A DNA stretch of 64,000 bases from Zasmidium citrigriseum (GCA_002786025.1 NHNW01000006.1:62001-126000); one strand, 5' to 3'. Positions 21,911 through 34,263 are shown, counted from the stretch's first letter. Notes: a model not told the origin generated them from the letters alone. Numbers and translations are program-made.

Positions 21911-24405
21911 CTACACCCGAATCTCCTGCCCACCCTTCAAGCCCCCATCTTCCGGCAACGGGAACCCCCAACTCGTCGCCGCAAGCTCATCCCCAATGCC
22001 CCCCTCAACAATAGGATTCTCATCCCCCAAATCCATCATCTCCGAACTCGCCGAGCTCCCCGTTGTCGTAGTCGTGATAGTCGTCATCGAGTTCCTATAA
22101 CAAACAAAATTCAGCATACGCTCTCATTCACATCTGCAAAATCCTCGACACAACATAAGTCTTGGACACGCACCTCGAAAGCGTCTCACTCCTCCTCGCA
22201 TTCTCCAAAGCCCATAACCTCGCCCCCTCATACTCCTCCCCCTTGCATACATGCTGCGCCCCACAACTCCCATCCCTCGGCGGCGGTCGACTGACTTTGA
22301 ACATCTCCTCATTGGCGACCAAATCCCCCTCCTCGCCCACCGTAGCGTACACCAGTCTCCCGACATCCGCTTTATAGAAATCCTGCTTATACTGCATGGG
22401 GCTGAGTTCAATCTCCACGAAGCGCGCTTCTTCGGGTACTTCATGGCACTGGAAATCTTGGCCGAAAGCATGGCCTGTGAGTTCTCGTGCGCGGTTCTCT
22501 TCGAGTTCCCAGATGAGTTGGACGAAGGAGGCGAGGAAGTAAGAGTCGAAGACGCCTTGGAGGTTGATCTTCCGGAGAAGCTCAACGCAACGTCGTCGGA
22601 TACTGCTCGTCCGTGCCTTGAACGCGATCATCGCCACACAAGGTACCAGATCCGTGCCTAACGTAAATGCCTGACGGGTAAAATTCGCCTGGTGCTCTGC
22701 GGTGCTTTTGGTATAAGGGGAGGAGGAAGCGTCGTAGTGTAAGTCGACGTATTGTTCAGCGAGGGAGAGGATGTGGTGGAACTGGGCGTCGAAGCGGTCG
22801 ACGGCCATTTCGGTCGAGTCGCGCCAGGTGGAGACGACGAACCAGATGTAGAAGAAGTGGATTTGGGTGAGGAGGTGTTGGGATTCGCGTTGGGAGGTCG
22901 GGGAGAGGGAGGCGAGGGCGGCCATCCAGGCGGCGAGGTCGGTTTTGATTTCGTCCCTGTGAGAGGATAGTTAGCATCTTGCGGCAGCCTTGTGGTAGAT
23001 GAAAGGGATTGAGAAATCATCTCCCTCCTTCTTTTCATGTCCGAACTTACATCCTCGCCAAAATCTGCGGCTCCCCCTCAAGACCAATCGTCCTCGAAGC
23101 CGCACAAGCCAAACAATTCCTCATATCATCATCCAGCATCTCAAAATCCCTTCTCTTCGCTACAACCTCACGATCCGCTAAACACACAATATCCCTACAA
23201 AAGTCATGCGTCTTGGACGCAATCGCATCCAGATGCACCATCGCCTCGTCCAAGTTATAAAAGGACGTCGGCATTTTCTCCACACAGACCGGGAAGAGGT
23301 ACGGTTCGTCTTCGCCTACTATCGTGAGGTCGCCATCTAATCGGACGAAAGTTTGGAGGATAACGTCCATGTTGCTGCGAGGGGTGACTTTCATGATGAC
23401 GGTCCGTTTCATCTCGCCGTCGCCGAAGTGTGTTGATGGTGGATGAGAGCCGCGGATTCGTTCGTAGAGGATTCGGAGACCTGTCCGGAGGTGCATCGTT
23501 GCGCGGGCGTCTTCGCTGTGGAGAACTTCGAAGCAGAAAAAGAGTAGTGATACGAGCAGTACGACTTCGACGTCTGAGTCGGAGCAGCTTTCGTCTAGCG
23601 TCTCGATGTAGTTGCGGATGTAGCCCATGGCTTTGTTGTACTGGCTTAGGGCGAATTGGTGTTGTTCGGGGTCAATGCCGGCTTGACCTTTGTATGATTC
23701 GAATGTTAGGGCTCGGTGTATGCTGCCCAGAGCGATGGCGGCGTGAGTGACTGCTGGTTCGTGATGGCCCATTTGTAGTGCCAACCTCTCCCAGCTCAGG
23801 GTCCATGAGCTGCCAGGTAATTGCCTGACGGTCTGTAGCCTGAAGAAGTCGAAGGCGTAGCTCTCCACAGGGCTCATCTCGTCGAGGGTGATGGATGCCG
23901 GTGCCCGATGGACGGGATACATAGTAGGGAGGTTGACGGAGCGTACTTGTGACCCCTTAGGGAGTAGGACAGCTTGGCTCTTGCATGCCTCAGGGCGGAC
24001 GTAGTCGTAGCCGGCGCACTCTCGATTGCTCTGGATACATTTTCGACATGATGGACGGCCTTCGTCGCACTGAGAAGGTGGTCAGATATGTTGGATGTGC
24101 TTGTGAGGAGGCCTGGGTGGGAGTAGTATGGAGATATGGCAGCCTCCTGATGAGACCACCCTAGACACCATCCAGCCCACCTGCAGAGAAGCAGCAAAGA
24201 AGAACTCTCCACCACACTAGACGAGCATGAAGGAACAAAAAGAACCACTGACCTTGATATGTCTCTGCCGACAAGTCCGACATCCAGTCCGGGTCTTCGG
24301 CCTCTTGGCCCTCTTCCTCACCACGCTGCAGCAAGAAAGAACCGTTTAGTAAACCAAGCACAACGACCCAAAAGAAAAGCAGGTGGCACGTACGGAATCG
24401 TCATC
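21911..24405 (-). CDS. Zn(II)2Cys6 transcription factor, 689 aa
   Basis: Exons 24395-24405, 24253-24325, 23051-24069, 22174-22956 and 21911-22094 give 690 codons. The zinc cluster starts near residue 17 and reads C-x2-C-x6-C-x6-C-x2-C-x6-C (GCRTCRQRHIKCDEG, then CRKCIQSNREC). It is preceded by KRAKRPKTRT and is assembled across an intron of 183 nt. The large second half resembles the helical fungal-specific regulatory region (SYAFDFFRLQTV near residue 85, then WTLSWERLALQMGHHEPAV). The last exon is acidic and Thr/Ser-rich, as in activation tails. It is a nuclear DNA-binding regulator; targets are unknown. The first coding exon is only 11 nt. Confidence 0.9.
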
Positions 24406-25700
24406 TCTCGATTAGAAGAAGCCCTCCTCGGAGCGGTCCTAGGATAGCACGGCAAGAACAGGTAACGGAGGTAGGGTGTGTGTGGAGGTGGAGGTTTGGG
24501 TCACACGGCCGCTCGTATAGTCGACAAGTCAGGGCCAGAGGATCCAGGGACAGCCCGATCGTATCGTGGCTGGTGAGGGCACACTTCACCTCCTGCGGTA
24601 GGAGAACCGCCAGATGCCACCAGTACAGCCTAAAGAAGTGAGGCTCTTCCAGTGCGCGGTGTGGCTGAAAGCAAGAAATCCCAGGTCTCGCAACAAGGCT
24701 GTCGTATGCCAAAGCGTGGCTGAAAAGGTATGTCCCGTCTCGCGATTTCGTTTAGTAGCAAACCACTTCCTCGTCCAAGGGGGAAAGTAAACGAATAAAC
24801 GAAGATCTTCCAAAGACCGAGAAGAGAATTGAGGCGCCAAAGTGTGGCTCCCTCCAACCTCAAATAATAAGATCACAAACAAGAAGAGGGAAGCGAAGAA
24901 ACAGAAAGCACCCACAAACCACAACCACTTCTCCCATGTTCGCAGTCGCAAGCCCCATCATACCCTACCCATAGCCCCCCAGGCGTGGCATTGACGAAGG
25001 GAAACATGTGCCTGGCGGGTGGACGGGCGGCTGTGGCCAAGCAGCCGTTCGTAAAGCATCCAATCGGTATCTCTCCTGCCAGCCCTGTGACGCAGGCCGC
25101 GGACAGCGACAGACTTTTGAGGTAGGAGTGTCTGCGAAAGAAAGCGATATCCATCCTTGGTGCTGGTCACGCTGGCTCCCAAGAAATATTTCATAGAAAG
25201 GGACGCGCAAGCTGGTGAGGTAATGCACACAACTTCATGTCCACACTGCATCCCTTCCCTCAAGCTGCGTCGCTCGGAGACTCCGACATGTGAGGCCGCC
25301 TGGAGCAGCAAGGAACCGGTAAATGGAAGTGGAAGCTTCACAGACCGATCAAGGCACCGCTTCTTTCTTGAGTGACTTTTTGGCATTTTGTTGCTCCTGA
25401 CCGACCTGTCGATCGGTATGACTCCGACTACTAATGTACAGAGGGGTATTACCTCGCTCGCACTACGTTCCTCCTTCAGATCACCGCATCCCCTCTCCTC
25501 CACAAAGGTACCAACAGATCCTCCCTCCACAGGACACCACCGCACTCCTTCGAACGCCCTGCATTTCAGGATTCCGGGGCTACTGGCTCCCTCCAAGCCA
25601 CAGGCCGTGACCGTCTGACGGTCGATTCCAACGAGAAGAAAACACACAAGAAGAAGAGGAGGTATCAAACAAAAAGACAAGAGTTAAGTCAGGGACACAA
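24406..25700. other. long intergenic region
   Basis: This is the promoter of the Zn2Cys6 gene plus the 3' region of the exchanger gene. A minus-strand frame of 240 codons (24958-25680) is open but compositionally unlike the neighbouring proteins and lacks motifs. It is not called. Confidence 0.5.
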
Positions 25701-27510
25701 TTAGCGTCCGAAGAATCCGGACACCATGCTGCCAATGTCGCCTGCGTCTTCGGGATAGACCCAGAATGCAATGGCGATGATGATATATGTGCCGAGACAC
25801 ATGCATCCTTCGAGGTAGTTGCTCTTGCCGTCCTGGATGAGGTAATTGACCACAAGGACACTCAGGAAGAAGACGACAGTCTCGAAACCTTGGAAGTGCA
25901 GCGTCATTGGCTGGTGAATGATCCAACCGAGGATGACCAGGAAAGGAGTGACGAAGAGGGCGATCTGCATGGAGCTGCCAATAGCGACACCGATGGCCAG
26001 ATCCATCTTGTCCTTGTAAGCAACCACCACAGCAGTGACGTGCTCTGCTGCGTTTCCGACGATAGGAAGGAGGATCAGACCGATAAAAGTCTTGCTGATG
26101 CCCGAGGATGCCACGATGGAGTCGATGCTGTCCACGAGATACTCGGCACATACTGCGACCAAGACCGTGACCAGGACCAGTGCGATGGTAGCGGCGACTG
26201 GGCCCAAGATCTCCGGCTCCTTCTCCTCACCATCCTCGCCGCCTTCTTGCGCCTCGGCATCGAACAGCTGGGAGTGGGTCTTGAGCTGGAAGTAGAGGTA
26301 CAGGCAGTAGAGGATCAACATGATAATGGCCGTTCCACGGGAGAGAACCAGGATGTTGGAGTCCGAGTCGGCATCGCTGGGCTTCAACGCCGCATACATG
26401 GTTGCTGGAATGATCAGAGATGTTGCGGCGACAGCCATGAGGGAAGACATGGTCGAAGCGACAGTCTCGTTGAAGCGACTCTCCCCACGGCGAATGCCGG
26501 AAGAGATGAAGCAGCAGCCAAGGACGAGCAAGATGTTCGACAAGATCGAGCCAAGCATACTAGCTTGAACGATTCGAATCTCTCCCTTCGTCAGGGCAAC
26601 GATGGACACCTGAGGCGCAACAGTCAGTCTTACTGAACATCAATTCCGATGACGTATGCCGGACTTACGATCAACTCGACAGCATTGCCGAACGTCGCAT
26701 TCATCAATCCACCGACCGTTTGTCCAAGTTTGACACTCAGTTCTTCCGTCGCGAAGCTCAGCAGGGCCGCGAGGGGGACAATGGCGAAGAAGTTGACAAC
26801 GAAGATAGCCGTAGGGTTGACATCCAGAGCTCCCAGTACAATGCCCGCCGGTACACAGACCAGCAAGACATTGACGTAGTTGCTCGCCAGCGTCAACCAG
26901 GTCAGGCGCAGGAAGTTTGCCGGATACCTAACCCAGGCGCGTTCGTCCTCGGAGAGCTTTTGTCCATTGCCGTTGTGTGTCAACATGCTGCCCATGTTTC
27001 CCAAGCTGCTCGACCCGCGGGTCATGAGCGGCGTGTTCTCGTCCGCCGGCCTGCCATTAGGCCGTCCATCTTCGCCCGCAGGCATCGTCGTGGATTGCGT
27101 GGTGGAGTGGTAGCTAAAGCCGCTGGTGGTGCGGCCGTGCCGGGAGAAAGCTCTTTTGACGCCGTCTGTAGGTTGTCGCAATGGGCGATTAGCGGATGGT
27201 TACACAAAGGTCAAACGGCAGACCCAGGCAGAGGCCGCCCGGCGCATATAAGATAGACGGGAGATTAGGTAGGTGGTGGTCGGAGTGATTTGCGCAGTGG
27301 CACTGGGGCGCAGAGCACCAATACAGGTAGGCTGCGTTCCGCACGCAGGCGGATAGCTGGCCAAGACCGTCTTGGTGTGGCGTGCGGCCGGACAAAGAGA
27401 GGCAGCGAGGGCGGTGTTGTCTTGGCCGGCTGACGAGAACAGCCGATTGATGGGAGGCAGACGGGCAGTGATGGCGAGATGGGGGAGAAGGACGGCAGAG
27501 ACTCACTCAT
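25701..27510 (-). CDS. vcx1-like: vacuolar Ca2+/H+ exchanger, CAX family, 469 aa
   Basis: Exons 27507-27510, 26669-27165 and 25701-26609 give 470 codons. The protein exchanges cytosolic Ca2+ for vacuolar protons. Both inverted repeats of the CAX family are present. The first contains GNAVELIV, completed across the last intron as SIVALTKGEIRIVQASMLGS. The second contains GNAAEHVTAVVVAYKDKMD with IGSSMQIALFVTPFLVILGW. About eleven helices and an acidic loop (EAQEGGEDGEEKEPEI) are visible. The polar N-terminus of about 75 residues resembles regulatory tails of this family. The start is the least certain part: only TTG opens the long exon. ATG 27508-27510 followed by A, a GTGAGT donor and a 341-nt intron gives MNGVKRAF. 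Confidence 0.88.
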
Positions 27511-28468
27511 TTGATTCGGGCCTCCCTGCTGACTTTCACGCGGGCGGGCTTCTGGATGGGCTTGGTACTGGGAGCCAAGCAATTGATGTCCAAAGTATCG
27601 CAGTCAAGTAGCACAGCACAGCACCGCTCCCGTTGTCGATCCAGCCTCGCTGAACTGCCGTCTGGGTGAAAGAAGAGGGGTAATTGAGAGCGATTGAGAG
27701 GTGTGCAGTAGTCGTCGAGGCGCAGCAGCACGCAAAAGTCTTCAATCGTCGCTGTCGAAGCTGCAGCAGTCGAGGAGATTGCGGACAGCAGATGCTTGAA
27801 TGACGACGAAACGCCAGCGCTTTCCCCGCCACCAACCAATCACCTTCCGCAAAATGCACTGCCACTGCCAAGGCAAGTACGACCGCCTCGTCCTCCTTCC
27901 AAGTTCCGCCCACTCGTCGGCAGCAGCAATTCTCTCATCACAAGCAGTCCATCAATCGCTGACCTCGTGTGTGTCTCGTCTTGCACGTGGCAGTTTGGAT
28001 CGCGCGCGATTGGGACATGAGATCAAGACCACTCGCCAAGCATCCCAAGGTCATCCAACACTTGATACGATGACGGCGGTGGCTTATACTTCCCAACCTC
28101 ACCTCCTTCACCCAGGCACAACCGCGCATAGCAATCCTGTACGAGCTAAGCATGCCGTCATGCTCGCGCAGGAGTAACCGGAGTCGGGTGTGAAATGCTT
28201 CCTCCAGATCCTATTTCATGGTAATCAATATGGTATTTCCTGATGCTGCGATTCTACTGTCGCTATGCTAACCCGTGCCGTCTTCCAAGCTGCTGCGCAA
28301 CAAGAATCTGCCAAAGCCTTCAATGGCGACCCTTTCATCGTTGCCGCCTGTATCCGTAAAAACAAAAGGTATCATGCAATCAAGAACCCTGCCAAAGTGG
28401 TATATCCCCATCCCTCAAGCGCCAAGAAACCGCAGTACAAAACCGCCGACGCCGCCCCAAAGCCGATA
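27511..28468. other. intergenic region
   Basis: Upstream region of the exchanger gene, with mixed pyrimidine-rich tracts typical of 5' untranslated regions, and the 3' region of the next gene. No gene is seen. Confidence 0.5.
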
Positions 28469-30313
28469 TCATGAATAATAGGTCGCCGAGGACGTGACGG
28501 TTCCTTCGATCGAACGGCCGTGGTCTGCGCCGCTGGGTAAGCTGACACGACGACTGCCTGCGCCGTACACAATCTCCATCATTTTCCTCTTCTGACCTTC
28601 GCGGCTGGTCTTGAGCTGTTGATACGTCGAATCTAGGCCGCGGATCTGGTCATCAACCGAGATAGTGCTCGAGTTGCTACTTCGTACAAGTGGGCTCACG
28701 AGCTTGCGGCGCAAGATCTCCAAATTCTCCTTCAATTGGTGGAGGCGCTGGTTGTGTTCGACCAGGACATGCTTGTTTCGGACAGTCCTGTCCCGGACAG
28801 AGTGCAAGAGATTCTTATTCTTCTCGTATTTCCGCAGCTTCGATGCGTTGACACCGATGACCTTGGTCCAGAGACTGCCGAGGAAGTCGTTCTCCATGCG
28901 CTCCTGTGTGTCTTGTTCGCGAATGACAGTGCGCTGGAGATTAAGAAATTGCTTGTCGATGGCCTCGAAGAGTTGAAAGAGCGAGGTGGAGTAGGTGAGC
29001 TCATTGTTAATGCTCTCTTCCAACACCCCGAGAAACTCGTAGAAAGCGCGTTCCAGTGTGGCCTTGGTGCGTTGCTGGTACGTCTGTCCGAGAAGTTCCT
29101 GTGCCAGCTTGCTTTCGCTTAGCAGTCCCGCCCGAGTGAGCATGGTATGAACGTTCGACCACACGGAGCTGATAGTGCTGGGTGGATCAGTCGAGATGGT
29201 TGACAGCTCTCTCTGAGCCCACTCCATGACCAAAAGTATCGAGTCCACGTCCGCGTCGACCGAAGCGAAGAATCTGGTCAACTCGATTGCAAGGGTTTTG
29301 AGGCTGTCGGAAAGATCGTCCAGTTGATTGACAATTTGAGGTGCAGAAGTCATGTTAGTACTTCTGACACTCTCGCCAAGGTCCCATACCGCCACTCCAG
29401 TCTCCTGTAACTGCTCGATCTGTGCATGGCCGTGTTCTGAGTAGTAGATGACGGGCTCGAATGATCTGGCAAGGCCTGCGACTTTGATGAGATCTGGGTG
29501 TGGTCCATTCATTGGCGTTGTGAAGAGACTGGCGCAAATCCAGTAGAACAGGAGGGTTGACAGGGTGTAGGCGATCGTGTTGAGGGGAGAGTCAGTCACA
29601 TGTCGTATTGCTCTCCGGACGCCGCCCACCACAGCCTCGATTGGTTCCGTACGTTGGACGACATCTAGCGACGTCTGGAAGCGGATGTCTAGGCCTATCA
29701 GTCCTGCGTCCATTCCATCCTGACTTACGTGCGACTTACAATTGTTCTGTGTTGGTGTGCTCATGGCTGATGGATTGTGTTCTTCCTCGTCTTGCTCTTC
29801 TTCCTTGATCTGCTTGACCGTCTGGATACTACCACCGCCCTTATCGCCGCCCTTCGCGGCGCACGCCGTGTTGGGCTCGGGACTGACACTGGGTGTTCTG
29901 CCTTTGACGGGTGACTCGGGCAATGGGATGCGCCTAGCAGTCCGGTATGCTGTCACGTCGCCGTCGTCGCCAACACAGTAGTCCTCAGAGGTATCGCGAT
30001 AGTAGTCGTGCTGCGGGCTTGGGTCCTTGCTGCTCTTGCGACTCGGTTGGTAGCCCGGCACTGGTCCCTGATGCTTAAACCATCCGCTCCCGGCTTTGCG
30101 CCATGCGGGCGGGGAGTAGCTGCGTCGCGACGAGGATGCCTCGCTGTACTCGGAGTTCTGTACGCTTTGACGATCCATGAAGCCGGAATGCTGGGACGGG
30201 TACTCGGGTACGGTTGGAGAGAAGTCGTGGGCCTCAAAGTCGCCCATACTTGCGTTTAGGCTCGGATGGGAATCGAGGAGTTGCTGTCGTGAGGTCATAT
30301 TCGGACGTATCAT
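28469..30313 (-). CDS. single-pass coiled-coil membrane protein, 599-614 aa
   Basis: The frame is open for 614 codons from ATG 30311-30313. A consensus 45-nt intron (29695-29739, donor GTAAGT, acceptor GATAG) lies inside it in frame, so the spliced product would be 599 residues. The N-terminal 200 residues are polar and Ser/Pro-rich. One strong hydrophobic segment follows (IAYTLSTLLFYWICASLF). The rest is largely helical with coiled-coil character, including LDDLSDSLKTLAIEL, a long EQDTQERMENDFLGSLW region and LHQLKENLEILRRKL. No family is recognised. The topology suggests an organelle- or envelope-anchored scaffold, which is inference only. Confidence 0.75.
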   Translation of the reverse strand: MIRPNMTSRQQLLDSHPSLNASMGDFEAHDFSPTVPEYPSQHSGFMDRQSVQNSEYSEASSSRRSYSPPAWRKAGSGWFKHQGPVPGYQPSRKSSKDPSPQHDYYRDTSEDYCVGDDGDVTAYRTARRIPLPESPVKGRTPSVSPEPNTACAAKGGDKGGGSIQTVKQIKEEEQDEEEHNPSAMSTPTQNNCKSHVSQDGMDAGLIGLDIRFQTSLDVVQRTEPIEAVVGGVRRAIRHVTDSPLNTIAYTLSTLLFYWICASLFTTPMNGPHPDLIKVAGLARSFEPVIYYSEHGHAQIEQLQETGVAVWDLGESVRSTNMTSAPQIVNQLDDLSDSLKTLAIELTRFFASVDADVDSILLVMEWAQRELSTISTDPPSTISSVWSNVHTMLTRAGLLSESKLAQELLGQTYQQRTKATLERAFYEFLGVLEESINNELTYSTSLFQLFEAIDKQFLNLQRTVIREQDTQERMENDFLGSLWTKVIGVNASKLRKYEKNKNLLHSVRDRTVRNKHVLVEHNQRLHQLKENLEILRRKLVSPLVRSSNSSTISVDDQIRGLDSTYQQLKTSREGQKRKMMEIVYGAGSRRVSLPSGADHGRSIEGTVTSSATYYS

Positions 30314-31384
30314 GTAGGAAGCGAGATAAGTGTTAGGTGTTGCGCTCCCTTCACCGGCGCAAAGGCGCGAGTGAAGGCCGGGTATATAGATAGGTGAATC
30401 GCGGCGAGCGGTGAGTGAGTCAAGAGATCTGAGACAGCGTGATCGTGTCTTGGGCTATAGAAGGCGACAAAAGCGTCGTTTGCGCGGCGCTCGTGGATGA
30501 GTGAATGGGCGCAGAGTCGTCGCTGTCTCGTCTCGTGGCGTGTGTCGCTGCGTTGTTCGGCGGCTGTCTTGCGCGTGGTGTCTGAACCACCTGACGTGGG
30601 CGCGGCGACGCGAAAGGAGAACTGGAGCCTGCGGGTGGTAAGTGGTTGCTGGCGAGCAGGAGCAAAGAGGTGCGATCAATGGCGGCGCAGGTACAGAGGA
30701 GTATGCCTAACCCCTCGAATGCCGCATGCGCGGTTGCACGACCTTGCCAGCGGACGAGGTTAAGAAGAGGCTGGGGTCTGCTGCAAGGACAAGGTCGCTC
30801 CTGCCAGCGGAGAGATGCTCAGCCAATCGAGCTCATATCGCAGACGGCGCGACCTGCGGGAACAGCCGACGTGCATCGCTAGCTGCTCTGCTTCACCATG
30901 CCGGTCGTTCATCAGGGTCGAGTTGTGTAGCAACGTGAGCGTGGTCGGCGACGACATGGAGGGTTTAAAAGGACAGAAAAAGACAGCATGCTCAATCGTT
31001 CAGTCATACGTTCATCGACCAGTCCAAAATCTTCCATCATATCCTGCACATTTCGTAGGGATTCAAAAACCCTCCTTGTCGTCCTCGGGAACTGTACCTG
31101 CTTCCCCGTTTCCGCAAGATGGACGCACTCTCGATCGCCTGGGATCGTGCCTGGCATCACCTTAGTCTGAACTCAATCCCGTCCAACTTCTGCCGGTACA
31201 GTGTTTCGGTCGAGCCTCACATTTGAGGTATCGATGAAGTCTGGACGTCCCGTTCGTCTTCCCTTTCCACGGCTGGAGAGGCTGACGATCCCGGTGCAGA
31301 GCGTAGTTGTAACGCGCATTGAGCGTCGTCCTACTAGCTGGTACGTAAGGCTATGTTGTGAGAGTAGAGTCTGAGTTTCTGATC
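30314..31384. other. intergenic region
   Basis: This is the promoter of the coiled-coil membrane protein gene and the 3' region of the HET gene. A minus-strand TATA-like run lies near 30381-30390, about 70 bp before the ATG. No gene is seen. Confidence 0.45.
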
Positions 31385-33325
31385 TCAAATGAAGATGATG
31401 TCCTCACACAATGTCCAGTTGTTCGCCAGGACCTCTCCTGCCATGACCGCCGATGATTGTACATAGCATTCGCAAAGCAGTTTGTATGATTTGTGCTTTC
31501 GGTCGTCTTCAGGCATCGCTCGTATGATGACGGGGACGTCACCTCCAGGAAGAATGGCGATCTTGTCGCCTGGGATGATTCCCTCTGTGGCTAAGCCCTT
31601 GTGGCCTTTTGCTGATGTAAAGTAGTTCCTGCCGTATTCCAATGAAGAATCGGGAGCCTCTGGATCTTCGAATGTGGGAGACGTCGAGAGTATCTCACTA
31701 GTGTCTGGAGTCGGATGCTCAGTGACGAGCAATATCTCATCGAAAATGAGTGCAGAGATCAGCAGTTCATGCCGACCTCTGGGGCGCTCCAAGACGTCAA
31801 ATTGTCCTCGATGCTCTCCGCCAGCTCTGTAGTCTGTACGTATACCGAGACTCCAGCGATCTTGACTTGCGCTGACGAAGTTGGGATCTGGCTTGCACCA
31901 GATTGGCGTTAAACTCCATGGACTGGCCCAGTCGGGCACAAAAGACGGTAGTGGAAGGTCTTGATGAAGGACTCCAGCACTGTAAATGATGCTCATCAAC
32001 TGGAACGTCTTGTGCTCTTCGCTCAAGTCGTGACGGCTCGCGTAACTGGAAACCCATTGGATGTTGTTCGCATACATTTGTACTGTGTCCCCGTAGAGCG
32101 AGACTGGTCCTCGCGAATAATCGGGTTTCGTGGTCAGGTAAGTCAAGCCCTGAAACGCATAGACCATATCATGCACGTCGGTTGCCTTGCTGGCTTTGGC
32201 CAGTATCAGTAACTGAGCGATGTCAGTGTGTGGCAGGCATTCCTTCTGGCTGGCGATCATTTGTGTGATGATGGCTATGCGTTGACGGCGATTGCCTAGT
32301 AGAGATTCTTGCTTTGCAAATCCTGGTGTCGTCGGCAGCTGTACGTATCTGATGAGTTTGACCAGATTGTCCCTAGAGAGGGCTGTTAGTCGGCTCAGTC
32401 CCAAGATCGTTGAGCAGCCTTTGGGCATCTAAATGGCCATCGATGACTTGTTGTCCTATCGTTCTGGGGAAACGTACCATGTCATAGTATGTTCGCCACA
32501 CATTACCACTGTATACTTAGAAAGGACAACTTCGGGAATAACCCAGACCCGCTCGAAGTAGCGACGCTGCAACAAATCCTCCAATGCATCTTTGAACTTC
32601 TTTGAGCTGAACTGCTTCAATGCTCTTCTGAGACTGTCGTCCCCAGGTGTAATGCCTTTCGCAATGGAGAACAGCTGCTGCGTACCAGTTCCTGCTTCAC
32701 CTAGCCAAACATAGACCTTCCTCGCTTGGTTAAAGATATGCTTCATGATGTTGACCTGGTGCCCGCGTTCTTCATCATTGCTCTGGTCGATACAGATCTG
32801 GTCAACCCATATCAGCATCGTTTTCCTCGGATCGCGAAGATTTTGTAGTGCGCGAAGTAGATTTCGAGTGACGGGGAACCGTTGGAAGCCATTAAGAAAG
32901 ATCGCCTCTGTACGTTCGGTAGATTCCCAGGCATAGCTCAAGCAGCAGTATTGCTTCTGTGGGCTCTTCGAGTCTTGCCAGATCAAGTTGCATGATACAG
33001 GTTTCGTACCCGCCCCTGGCTGGAGCACTGCGATACGAAAAGCATCGCCATCCGCTACGGTGTCGTACTGGAACGGCGGGGCGCTGTCGAGATCCTGGGT
33101 CTCGCTTTGTCGCTTCTTCTTGCGACTTTTGCTTGGGTCAGGCGACCCTGCCAGCGGTCTGCGGTCGCCCTGTAACTCGTGATCTGAATATCCTCCCGAC
33201 CCAAGGCTCCACGTTCGAAACGCAGTGGTCAGGCGGTGGTCTGCATCTTCAAACGTCGCTTTCACTTCGGCCTGGCCATCAGAGTTGTATTCCAGGTCGA
33301 GTTTTGGCGAAGAGATGTTGACCAT
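31385..33325 (-). CDS. HET-domain (heterokaryon incompatibility) protein, 611 aa
   Basis: Exons 32478-33325 and 31385-32372 give 612 codons. The HET domain begins near residue 120: YCCLSYAWES, then LLRALQNLR, MLIWVDQICIDQSNDEER and ARKVYVWLGEA, then RRYFERVWVIPEVVLSK and CGEHTMTWDNL. HET domains act in allorecognition and programmed cell death in filamentous ascomycetes and are related to TIR-like folds. The 105-nt intron has branch CTAAC and acceptor CTCTCTAG and restores the conserved Trp at the junction. An apparent ATG at the start of the downstream frame (32426-32428) lies inside this intron. The C-terminal half has no domain I recognise. Its partner is unknown. Confidence 0.9.
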
Positions 33326-34137
33326 GATCCTGAGAAGTCAATCCTGCAGATCCGGAGGTTGTGGCGTATGTGAGGCTCTGAGAGTGGGTTGCTCGCTGCT
33401 CGCATTGAGAAAGGCTCACATCTCTGCTCTCACGAAGGTCTTCAAGTCCGGCTATGAAGTGCGAAAGAAAATATTGGATGGACTTTCGCGTTGGCGGAAC
33501 GACAACTCAAGATGGTGAGAGCGAGACCGTCGCTGCACTGCCTCAGGCCATGGAGGCTGAGGTCCTCCATTCTTTGCGTAACAAGTCGTGCCTTCCCTTT
33601 TGTGGCGTCTTTGCTGAGCGAGCTGAAATAAGGGCCACAGTGATCGATATCTCGTCCTAGTGGATGGCTATGTCCTTTGGTGTCAGGTGATTGGTACAAA
33701 TTGGTTGTGGGCAAGTTTGACGCGTTGTGAATGTGTGTTGTTTTGCGGCAGATGGAGGATCCTGACGCCCGAGCCCACCACGACTTCTCCGCCCCAATGT
33801 CGCCGACAGGGGTAGCTCGCTTCGGTTCAAATGGCGTGGTATGCCACGAGTTCATCGAGAAGCTTGTCACTTTGTCAAGACGGCCTATCTCACCACATTG
33901 CTCGCCGGAGCCCTATCTCGCGTTCTTCGCGTCGACCATTCAGCTGGCGATGAGAAAATTGTGTTGCAGCGCTCAGGAAAAGGCCACCTACGCCTGAGCA
34001 ACGCGGGACATCTTTTCGCGTGCCCCGCATCAATCGGCACTGATAGATGACGTTTGAGTAAACCAAATACAGAAGGTCAATGTCGCAAGGGTGACCAGGC
34101 ACGACGGCGTTACGCGGGCCTAAGAGACCATCAAGTT
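33326..34137. other. divergent intergenic region
   Basis: This lies between the HET gene and the aldo/keto reductase gene and carries both promoters. Open frames here are short and unsupported. Confidence 0.45.
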
Positions 34138-34263
34138 ATGAGATTCCATAATCAACCACTTCTTCTACACCGCACTTCTCTTTTCTCTCTTCCTCGAACA
34201 ACAAACCGCCTCCTCTATACACCAACCTTCTTCCAAACCAGACACTTCACTAGAACAGCGACA

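Noticed and set aside
24958..25680. 240-codon open frame on the minus strand
   Set aside because: It lies in the gap upstream of the Zn2Cys6 factor, has no domain or splice link, and its composition is unlike neighbouring proteins.
25890..26636. 248-codon plus-strand frame
   Set aside because: It is the antisense shadow of the conserved Ca2+/H+ exchanger exon.
32373..32428. ATG at 32426-32428 as start of a separate gene
   Set aside because: It lies inside the HET intron; joining at the CTCTCTAG acceptor restores the conserved TWDNL sequence.
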